From assembly GCA_038924245.1 (NCBI GenBank), contig JBCKVB010000013.1, forward strand, positions 1 through 31,109: a DNA stretch of 31,109 bases, in the 5' to 3' direction. The DNA is from SURF-13 sp038924245. Lineage in GTDB: Bacteria; Pseudomonadota; Gammaproteobacteria; SURF-13. The notes below the pieces were generated by a model. It ran no database searches, was not told the DNA's origin, and saw nothing but the letters and a program-made list of their open reading frames with translations. The position numbers were made by a program, and so were the translations under genes. Below are positions 1 through 5,656 of the stretch, one piece after another; positions within the stretch are counted from its first letter, which is position 1, and the number at the start of each line of letters is the position of its first letter.

Positions 1-1
1 C

Positions 2-1618
2 AATGACGTGATCGAGGCCGCGCACCCCAATGTCTTCCAGCACACTCCGTTCGCGCTGCTGGAAATCTTCGTGCTGCTCGCGCAACGCCCGCACCTCAAG
101 GGCGTGCGCGCCGCCACCATACGCCTGATCCGCGATCACCGCCATCTGATAGACGACGCGTTCCGCGCCGACCTGCGCTGCCGCGCGCTGTTCATGGAAT
201 TGCTGCGCGAGAAACGGGGTATCGCGCATGAATTGCGGCGCATGCACCGTTACGGCGTGCTGGGCGCCTACATTCCGGAATTCGGCCAGATCGAGGGCCA
301 GATGCAGCATGATTTATTTCATGTCTACACTGTGGATGAGCACACGCTGTTTCTGGTACGCAACCTGCGCCGCTTCGCCCTGCCGGAGTTCGCGCACGAA
401 CTTCCGCTGTGCAGCGAAATCTTTCAGCAACTGCCGAAACCGGAGCTTTTATATCTCGCCGGGCTGTTTCACGACATTGCCAAGGGCCGTGGCGGCGACC
501 ACTCCGAGCTGGGGGCGGAAGACGCCGCGCAATTCTGCCTGCGCCACGGCCTGAGCGCCGTTGACGCCCACCTGGTGGCATGGATGGTCAAACACCATCT
601 GATTCTGTCACGCACCGCGCAACGCGAGGATATCAGCGATCCGCGGGTGATCAACACCTTCGCCGCCAGAATAGGCGACGGGATACGCCTGGACTATTTA
701 TATCTGCTCACCGTGGCCGACATCCGCGCCACCAATCCCACCTTGTGGACCAGTTGGAAAGGTGCGCTGCTCACCGAACTGTATCTCGCCACACGCCGCG
801 CGCTGGCGCGCGGACTGGACAATCCCCTCGCGCAAACGGAACGCATCGAAGAAACCCGGCGCGAGGTGGGCCAACTGCTCATACAGAGCGGCGTAAATGA
901 AACGGCGCTGGAAAACCTGTGGCGCGAAGTGGGCGCGGATTATTTTCTGCGCTATGCGGCGGACGAGATCGCCTGGCACAGCGCGGCCATCCTTGGCGCA
1001 GCGGCCGCGGAGTCACCCCTGCTGCTCATCCGCCCCAGTGCGCGCGGCACGGAGATTTTTGTTTATACCAAGGCGCGGGATCATTTGTTCGCCACCGTCA
1101 CCGGCACGCTGGACCAGATGGCGCTCAGCATCGTGGACGCACGCATCGTGAGCGCAAAAAACGGCTACACCCTCGATACCTACATCGTGCTGGAAGAAAC
1201 GGGCGCCATCACCCACGGCGTGCCGCGTCTGAGTGAAATCGCGCGCACTCTGGAGCAGGCGTTACGCCAAAACGCCCCGCCTGCCGCCGTCACGCGCCGC
1301 GCGCGGCGTCAGGTAAAACACTTCGCTACCAAAACCGAAGTCAGCTTCAGCGCGGATAGCGGCAATCAGCGCACCCTGCTGGAGGTGGTCAGCGCCGACC
1401 GTCCGGGCCTGTTATCCTGCATAGCCAGGGCATTCACGGAGTGCTCCGTGCGCCTGCAAAACGCCAAGATCGCCACCCTGGGCGCGCGCGCGGAGGATGT
1501 GTTTTTCATCACGGACAATGCGAATAAACCGCTCAGCGACGCACTCTGCGCGCAATTGCGCGCGGCCATCCTGCGCCATTTAGCTGACTCCGTAGAAGCC
1601 ATGCGTACGGAAAAATAA
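2..1618 (+). CDS. glnD: Bifunctional PII uridylyltransferase / uridylyl-removing enzyme GlnD, 5'-truncated by window edge
   Basis: GlnD senses glutamine and adds or removes UMP on PII proteins, so it controls nitrogen assimilation. The reading frame is open to the window edge, and the family is usually about 850-900 residues, so the N-terminal nucleotidyltransferase domain lies outside. What is visible: the central helical region, then the HD phosphohydrolase motif (LAGLFHDIAKGRGGDHSELG) that carries the UMP-removing activity, then two C-terminal ACT domains, the first around EIFVYTKARDHLFATVTG and the second around LLEVVSADRPGLLSCIARAF, which bind glutamine. The GTG at 8 is only an internal valine codon. 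The stop is followed directly by the accessory islet, and a diverged second copy of the last ~110 bases lies at 4560-4639 plus 5672-5713. The protein family is certain; the 5' end cannot be judged. Confidence 0.97.
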   Translation, partial: NDVIEAAHPNVFQHTPFALLEIFVLLAQRPHLKGVRAATIRLIRDHRHLIDDAFRADLRCRALFMELLREKRGIAHELRRMHRYGVLGAYIPEFGQIEGQMQHDLFHVYTVDEHTLFLVRNLRRFALPEFAHELPLCSEIFQQLPKPELLYLAGLFHDIAKGRGGDHSELGAEDAAQFCLRHGLSAVDAHLVAWMVKHHLILSRTAQREDISDPRVINTFAARIGDGIRLDYLYLLTVADIRATNPTLWTSWKGALLTELYLATRRALARGLDNPLAQTERIEETRREVGQLLIQSGVNETALENLWREVGADYFLRYAADEIAWHSAAILGAAAAESPLLLIRPSARGTEIFVYTKARDHLFATVTGTLDQMALSIVDARIVSAKNGYTLDTYIVLEETGAITHGVPRLSEIARTLEQALRQNAPPAAVTRRARRQVKHFATKTEVSFSADSGNQRTLLEVVSADRPGLLSCIARAFTECSVRLQNAKIATLGARAEDVFFITDNANKPLSDALCAQLRAAILRHLADSVEAMRTEK

Positions 1619-1835
1619 CCGGAGAGTTTGGTAGCCTTGACGGATTCCTATGGCATCAGATAACCTGAAATCGCACAAGTTTGTGAGCAATAGGGTTACC
1701 GTCAACACGTCACTAAAGGTAGGGTCTGCTCCTTAATCCAGGAGTAAGAGAATAGAAGATCATGTATCTTTTTTGGGGCTCAAGGTCTAACTGGGCAGAC
1801 TGGAAATGCAGAACACCGGTCACACGCTACGCTGG
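1619..1835. other. Left edge of accessory islet, no gene recognised
   Basis: Together with the repeat that follows it makes a 300-base gap after glnD. I see no convincing coding region, RNA gene or strong hairpin. An open frame starting at 1762 is short and runs into the repeat. The sequence does not resemble the DNA that follows the glnD-tail copy at 5713, so it is foreign to the ancestral glnD/eamA junction. Confidence 0.5.
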
Positions 1836-1937
1836 CTATATGAACCGTGTTCTTCCGCCCTTCGCATGCCCCTGGCGAAGCACACGAGCAGGTGAGACGA
1901 GGTAGGGTAGTCATACAATGAACATGACCCCTTTGTT
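1836..1937. mobile_element. RAYT/Y1-transposase-derived MITE, copy A (lacks left inverted repeat)
   Basis: About 100 bases match the complete element at 3498-3626 with few differences. The right terminal repeat (1909-1937) is present with one change, while the left one is missing: the match begins exactly at the inner edge of the left repeat. Read on the minus strand, it opens with ATG and encodes M-T-T-L-P-R-L-T, like the N-terminus of REP-associated tyrosine transposases, then decays. Its right end is fused to the C-terminal stub of a WYL-type regulator, which it has apparently truncated. Confidence 0.7.
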
Positions 1938-2052
1938 CCTCAAGTACGGCGCAGAAGTGGAAGTGATTGCGCCGCAAGCATTGCGCGATGAAGTTGCGTC
2001 ACAATTGCAACTTGGCGCGAAACAATATTCAACCCAAAAGGTAGCGAAATGA
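1924..2052 (+). pseudogene. C-terminal remnant of a WYL-domain transcriptional regulator
   Basis: A 42-codon frame not long enough for a whole protein. From the repeat edge at about 1938 it reads LKYGAEVEVIAPQALRDEV and onward, which matches the usual C-terminal end of WYL-domain regulators (a G-x-x-VEVLxPxxLRxxV pattern followed by a helix). The first four codons, including the ATG at 1924, come from the right inverted repeat of the adjacent MITE. The HTH and the bulk of the WYL domain are missing. Its stop TGA overlaps the ATG of the SEC-C gene (ATGA), so the two were translationally coupled and probably functioned together. The assignment rests on about 35 residues. Confidence 0.6.
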
Positions 2053-3497
2053 AAGCTGGACGCAACGATCCCTGCCCCTGCGGCAGTGGCAAGAAATACA
2101 AACAGTGCTGCATGAAAACGGAACAACCCCAGCCGGAGGAAGAATTTCTCTGGCGCAGGATACGCCGCGCGATCGAAGGGTCACCCATGAAGATGCTCGA
2201 TTTCAGCAGCAGCCATTTCGGGCGGAAAGCGTTGCTGGAGGCATGGGATGACTTCATGCCGTGGGAAGATGAGCCGTTCGCCATGGATACGCCGCACATG
2301 CCGATATTCATGCCATGGTTCTTTTATGACTGGCTGCCCGATCCACACAACACCTCGGTCAGGCGTGAGGCGCTGGACGAGCGCACGCTGGGGCAGGCGT
2401 ACCTGGACAAAAAAGGCCGCCACCTAGACCCTTTTCACGTCCGCTACATCGAACAATGCTGCGCTGCGCCGTTCAGCTTTTACGATGTCCTGTCCGTCCG
2501 CCCCGGCGATGGCTTCACCCTGCGCGACATATTCACCAGCGAGGAAATTGATGTCACCGAACATGCTGGGTCGCGCCAATCACAGACCGGAGACATCCTG
2601 TTTGCCAAGGTAGTGAAAATAGACGGGGTAGCCATGCTCGAAGCCTGTGCGCCGATGATGTTCCCGCCCATGGAAAAAAGCGCGATCCTGAAGCTGCGCA
2701 AAAAAATGGAACGCCGCAACAAGATACTGACAGCGGAAGTGCTCCGGGAATATCTTTATGACATGCTGGGCGTCTACCACGACATCACAGACCGCCTGCT
2801 CAATCCGCCCATGCCGCAACTGCAAAACACCGACGACGATCCCCTGCTGCCGCACAGTCTCGTGTACGAAATCGAATCGCCGCGCGCGGCTTTTGACGCG
2901 CTCAAGCCGCTGTGCCTGACCATGACCGAGGAAGTCTTGCTTGAAGAAGCTGAATTCGACACAAAAGGTGAGTTGCTCAAAATCGAGTTCTCCTGGCAGA
3001 AACGCGGCAATGAGAAAAACAAGTCGTGGGAGAATACCATCCTTGGACACATCACAATTGATGGGCGCAGGATGATCATCGAAGTCAACTCCGAAAACCG
3101 CGCGCAGAAAATCCGCGCGCTCATCGAAGAAATGTTGCCGGGCGCGCACTACAAAACCACCGTGATCGAATCACTGCAAGCCATGCTGGCACGGGCGAAA
3201 GAAGAAGGTGAAACGCCAGTTTCCCGCCAGCGCCAAAAAGAACAGGACGAACTGAACAGCCGCCCCGAAGTTCAGGCGGAATTAGCCAAATACATGCGCC
3301 AGCACTACAGCACCTGGCCGGAAATCAAACTCCCCGCACTCAATGGCAAGACCCCGCTGCAAGCCGTGAAAACAAAAGATGGCCGCGAAATGGTCGAAGC
3401 GTTGTTGCTGGATTTTGAACGAAAAAGCGGACGCAACACTTCGCCCATCGATCCCACCATCATCGCCGAATTGCGCAGCAAATTAGGGTTGGAGTGA
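2049..3497 (+). CDS. SEC-C motif protein of unknown function, coupled to a WYL regulator remnant
   Basis: A 482-residue cytoplasmic protein with no signal peptide or membrane segment. Residues 4-22 form a SEC-C zinc-binding motif (RNDPCPCGSGKKYKQCC; ligands Cys9, Cys11, Cys20 and Cys21 or a nearby residue), as at the C-terminus of SecA, but here N-terminal. Around residues 145-205 lies a compact beta-rich stretch (GFTLRDIFTSEEIDVTE, GDILFAKVVKIDG) that I recall from other large SEC-C proteins without known function. The tail (LNGKTPLQAVKTKDGREMV) resembles the helical end of DUF2384/MbcA-ParS-like domains; this is a weak similarity. A clear ribosome site AAAAGG lies 7 bases before the ATG. 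The gene overlaps the WYL remnant by four bases. WYL regulators often control phage-defence genes, so a defence role is possible but inferred. Confidence 0.85.
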   Translation: MKAGRNDPCPCGSGKKYKQCCMKTEQPQPEEEFLWRRIRRAIEGSPMKMLDFSSSHFGRKALLEAWDDFMPWEDEPFAMDTPHMPIFMPWFFYDWLPDPHNTSVRREALDERTLGQAYLDKKGRHLDPFHVRYIEQCCAAPFSFYDVLSVRPGDGFTLRDIFTSEEIDVTEHAGSRQSQTGDILFAKVVKIDGVAMLEACAPMMFPPMEKSAILKLRKKMERRNKILTAEVLREYLYDMLGVYHDITDRLLNPPMPQLQNTDDDPLLPHSLVYEIESPRAAFDALKPLCLTMTEEVLLEEAEFDTKGELLKIEFSWQKRGNEKNKSWENTILGHITIDGRRMIIEVNSENRAQKIRALIEEMLPGAHYKTTVIESLQAMLARAKEEGETPVSRQRQKEQDELNSRPEVQAELAKYMRQHYSTWPEIKLPALNGKTPLQAVKTKDGREMVEALLLDFERKSGRNTSPIDPTIIAELRSKLGLE

Positions 3498-3626
3498 CAA
3501 AGGGGTCAAGTTCATTGTATGACTATATGAACCGTGTTATTCCGCCCTCCCCCGCATGTCCCTGGCGAAGCACACGAGCAGGTGAGACGAGGCAGGGTAG
3601 TCATACAATGAACTTGACCCCTTTGT
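3498..3626. mobile_element. Complete MITE with perfect 29-base terminal inverted repeats, copy B
   Basis: Bases 3498-3526 and 3598-3626 are perfect inverted repeats of 29 bases; each contains ggggtcaagttcattgt or its complement. The 71-base core can be read on the minus strand from an ATG in the right repeat as a 31-codon frame beginning M-T-T-L-P-R-L-T and containing R-N-N-T, which looks like the collapsed N-terminus of a REP-associated Y1 (RAYT) transposase. No catalytic HUH or tyrosine motif remains, so it is non-autonomous. It starts at the base after the SEC-C stop codon and could also fold as a strong terminator hairpin. Partial relatives lie at 1836-1937 and 4490-4553. Confidence 0.8.
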
Positions 3627-3731
3627 TTTCCTTTGAGACCTGACCCCGTGACTGTTGGACTGTTGCGAAGAAACCAGGTTAAAGGGAGGGCAGTACAATG
3701 TGGATTATCTGCGCCAACGGTGGTTATAGTG

Positions 3732-3759
3732 TTGCCTTTTTCTATTGAGTAGTTATAAT
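3732..3759 (+). promoter_or_regulatory. Predicted sigma70 promoter of hicAB
   Basis: TTGCCT (3732-3737) and a perfect TATAAT (3754-3759) are separated by 16 bases. The expected transcription start, about seven bases past the -10 box, falls on or next to the hicA ATG at 3767, leaving essentially no leader. No Shine-Dalgarno is seen between them. Confidence 0.6.
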
Positions 3760-3766
3760 ACCTACC

Positions 3767-3949
3767 ATGAACAGTAAGCAAGTCATCAAGCAACTTGAAG
3801 CGGGCGGCTGGACACGACGTAGCGTAAGGGGTAGTCATCACGTCTTTACTCACCCCTGCAAGCCAGGACACATCAGCGTGCCACATCCCAAGCAAGATTT
3901 AGGTGTGGGCTTGGTGCACAAGCTACTGAAACAAGCTGGACTGAAATAA
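3767..3949 (+). CDS. hicA: HicA family mRNA interferase toxin
   Basis: At 60 residues this is the normal size for HicA, a dsRBD-fold ribonuclease that cleaves mRNA and tmRNA when its partner is missing. The sequence follows the family closely: an N-terminal helix (KQVIKQLEAGGW), the GSHHVFTHP strand containing the catalytic histidine (His24/His25), then ISVPHPKQDLGVGLVHKLLKQAGL. It is followed after 12 bases by hicB, the usual toxin-then-antitoxin order. The start has no ribosome site and lies at the predicted transcription start, so translation may be leaderless and weak. Composition is less GC-rich than the flanking core genes. Confidence 0.93.
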   Translation: MNSKQVIKQLEAGGWTRRSVRGSHHVFTHPCKPGHISVPHPKQDLGVGLVHKLLKQAGLK

Positions 3950-3961
3950 AGGAGAGTGACC

Positions 3962-4357
3962 ATGAAATTCATTATCGCAATTGAGCCAGGCACTGAAACC
4001 ACCGCATTTGGTGTGGTAGTACCAGATTTGCCCGGTTGCTTTTCGGCTGGAGATACCTTGGACAAAGCCGTGGATAACGCCCGCGAGTCAATTGATCTGT
4101 GGTGCGAAACGGTGATCGAGGATGGCGGCGATGTGCCCGTTGCTAAGACCTTGACAGAGCATCAAGCCGATCCTGAATTTTCTGGCTGGATTTGGGCATT
4201 GTTGGAAGTGCCAGTGGAGCGTTACTTTGGCCCCGCTGAAAAACTCAACATCACTTTGCCGCGCTTATTACTAGCAAAAATTGATGAGTACGCCCGTGCC
4301 CATGGTGAGACGCGATCCGGCTTTCTGGCCGAAGCTGCACGGAGGGCTATGCGTTAG
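3962..4357 (+). CDS. hicB: HicB family antitoxin with C-terminal ribbon-helix-helix domain
   Basis: This 131-residue antitoxin binds and blocks HicA and represses the pair's promoter. The N-terminal half (KFIIAIEPGTETTAFGVVVPDLPGC, residues 2-26) is the partly degraded RNase H-like fold of HicB, with the characteristic VPDLPGCFSAGDTLDKAVDNA segment. The last ~35 residues (LNITLPRLLLAKIDEYA, then SGFLAEAARRAMR) form a ribbon-helix-helix DNA-binding domain. I chose the ATG at 3962, because AAGGAG at 3948-3953 is 8 bases upstream; the in-frame GTG at 3956 would sit almost on that site. The far stronger ribosome site here than at hicA fits the expectation of excess antitoxin. Confidence 0.93.
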   Translation: MKFIIAIEPGTETTAFGVVVPDLPGCFSAGDTLDKAVDNARESIDLWCETVIEDGGDVPVAKTLTEHQADPEFSGWIWALLEVPVERYFGPAEKLNITLPRLLLAKIDEYARAHGETRSGFLAEAARRAMR

Positions 4358-4489
4358 GGAGCGTAGTATGATGATGAAGAGAAGCAAAGGGAGCTGCTGT
4401 GAAAATAACAGATAAACGTGGTCTGTCCCCTATTGTTCGTTAGCCATGCCTTGACGCATGTGCGACAACTGTTGAAAGAGGATACAAGA
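4358..4489. other. Non-coding spacer after hicAB with a mobile-repeat tag
   Basis: Part of a 302-base stretch without a gene between hicB and mrr. No coding region is supported. Bases 4414-4438 (containing acgtggtctgtcccctat) resemble a short end sequence I associate with RAYT/IS200-type repeats in proteobacterial genomes; this is from memory and not verified. The remainder of the gap is MITE copy C and the glnD-tail copy. Confidence 0.4.
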
Positions 4490-4553
4490 CTGGCGAGGCA
4501 CACGAGCGGGTGAGACGAGGTAGGGTAGTCATACAATGAACATGACCCCTTTT
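4490..4553. mobile_element. RAYT-derived MITE, copy C (right half only)
   Basis: These 64 bases match the right half of the complete element at 3498-3626, including the right inverted repeat up to ...gacccctttt. The left half is gone. Two diagnostic bases agree with copy A rather than copy B (ggtaggg and gaacatgacc), so A and C are the closer pair and bracket the islet. It ends six bases before the duplicated glnD tail. Confidence 0.65.
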
Positions 4554-4559
4554 CACACT

Positions 4560-4639
4560 CGGACAGCCAGAATAAACCGCTCAGCGACGCACTGTGCGTG
4601 CAATTGCGCGCGGCCATCCTGCGCTATTTAGCCGACTCC
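4560..4639 (+). pseudogene. Duplicated glnD 3' tail, first part
   Basis: Bases 4560-4639 align without gaps to 1512-1591 of glnD with 8 differences in 80. In the glnD frame it reads NKPLSDALCVQLRAAILRY, against NKPLSDALCAQLRAAILRH in the intact gene. Most changes are silent or conservative, so this segment diverged while still coding. It is cut off at 4640 by the mrr segment, and the missing end of the tail reappears at 5672. Confidence 0.85.
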
Positions 4640-4651
4640 CTGGAGCCCGCT

Positions 4652-4664
4652 GTTAGCCGTTAAC
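4652..4664. repeat. 13-base inverted repeat flanking mrr, left
   Basis: gttagccgttaac pairs with gttgacggctaac at 5585-5597 (12 of 13 bases complementary). It overlaps the mrr stop codon. Together the two bracket mrr, as the ends of a small inserted unit would. Confidence 0.5.
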
Positions 4665-5568
4665 CCTCAATAAAGTAATCGCTGTCAATTTTCTTCGTTT
4701 CATACGATGTGACCGGAGTAACCCCAACATTATGGTCAATCATGAGCTGGGATAACTGCTCACCATCTATTAGCACGATCTTGGAATCAATTTTCGCCAC
4801 ATAGTCCTCAGCTTCACGGCTGAAGCTGGAGGTGGTTATAAAGATTCCCTTCTTCGCGCGGTGTCCTTGCAGCGCACCCGCAAACTTTTGGATATCAGGG
4901 CGTCCGATCGTAGCCTGCCACCGCTTGGCTTGAATGTAGATGACATCGAGACCAAGACGATCTTCGTTAATGATGCCGTCAATGCCTTCGTCGCCGCTGC
5001 GGCCGATGGCTTTCCCGGCCTCCTTTCGGGAACCGCCATAGCCCATTTTTACGAGAACGTCGATGACGAGGCGCTCGAAAAAAGATGGGGAGCATTCTGT
5101 TACGATTTTCAGAAGCTCAGCGGAGAGGTCTTCACGCAGTTTCTGATACGCCGTTTCCAGAAGCTCCCCCGGTGTTTGGAGTGTTTCTGTTTCCGTTGAT
5201 TCTGTGGTTTCTGCCGCTTGCCGGTGTTTTGCTCTGAACTCTATGAACTCGGGAAACTGTTCGAGGAACTTCACATTGATTGCGAGTGTATTCTTGGACA
5301 GCACTTCTCGGCCACGTTGGGCTATGCGGAAGTGCCCGCGCCGCGTTGACTCCAACAAAGCCGCCTTACTCATATAGGATCGTGCCCAAGCAACACGGTT
5401 GTCGAATCTCGGCTGCTGTCCGCTCGGCAATAGCTCATTCTTTTCTACGTCCGTAAGCCCGAATTGTTCGGACAACCCCTCAATTGCCTCTCGAATGGAA
5501 TGCTCATTTCCATCCGCAACGAAACGGAGCAAGGGAAGCATTATTGATTGGTAATCGGGTATGGCCAT
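4660..5568 (-). CDS. mrr: Mrr-type restriction endonuclease (type IV, modified-DNA specific)
   Basis: The 302 residues match the length and architecture of E. coli Mrr (304). Residues 1-95 are the Mrr_N winged-helix DNA-binding domain (MAIPDYQSIMLPLLRFVADG, RVAWARSYMSKAALLE, GHFRIAQRGREVL). Residues 110-150 form a charged linker. Residues 155-280 are the PD-(D/E)xK-like catalytic domain, with VLVKMGYGGS, Asp197 in GDEGIDGII and Gln213-x-Lys215 in IYIQAKRW, then the conserved KKGIFITTSSFS. Mrr enzymes cut DNA carrying foreign methylation. No methyltransferase lies beside it, as expected for type IV. The gene is bounded by 13-base inverted repeats and splits the copied glnD tail, so it arrived as a late insertion. 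Confidence 0.94.
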   Translation of the reverse strand: MAIPDYQSIMLPLLRFVADGNEHSIREAIEGLSEQFGLTDVEKNELLPSGQQPRFDNRVAWARSYMSKAALLESTRRGHFRIAQRGREVLSKNTLAINVKFLEQFPEFIEFRAKHRQAAETTESTETETLQTPGELLETAYQKLREDLSAELLKIVTECSPSFFERLVIDVLVKMGYGGSRKEAGKAIGRSGDEGIDGIINEDRLGLDVIYIQAKRWQATIGRPDIQKFAGALQGHRAKKGIFITTSSFSREAEDYVAKIDSKIVLIDGEQLSQLMIDHNVGVTPVTSYETKKIDSDYFIEG

Positions 5569-5584
5569 ATTTGGTTCTTCTGTT

Positions 5585-5597
5585 GTTGACGGCTAAC
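5585..5597. repeat. 13-base inverted repeat flanking mrr, right
   Basis: gttgacggctaac, mate of 4652-4664. It lies 17 bases upstream of the mrr ATG. An AT-rich stretch of about 70 bases follows before the second part of the glnD-tail copy; I see no gene in it. Confidence 0.5.
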
Positions 5598-5656
5598 GGC
5601 ACGCGCGCTGAGACGTACCTCGAGTGATTAACGATAATTATGATCTAAATTTTACA

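Noticed and set aside
1762..1904. Small plus-strand frame (MYLFWGSRSNW...)
   Set aside because: Runs into the MITE, shows no family likeness and has no convincing ribosome site; possibly debris of the truncated regulator but not supportable.
3512..3895. 127-codon minus-strand frame overlapping hicA and the MITE
   Set aside because: A chance fusion of hicA antisense with the MITE's remnant transposase start; only the MITE part is meaningful.
4652..5597. mrr as an integron gene cassette
   Set aside because: The gttagcc ends recall integron core sites, but no attC-sized folded site follows the gene, the downstream DNA is glnD-derived, and no integrase is seen.
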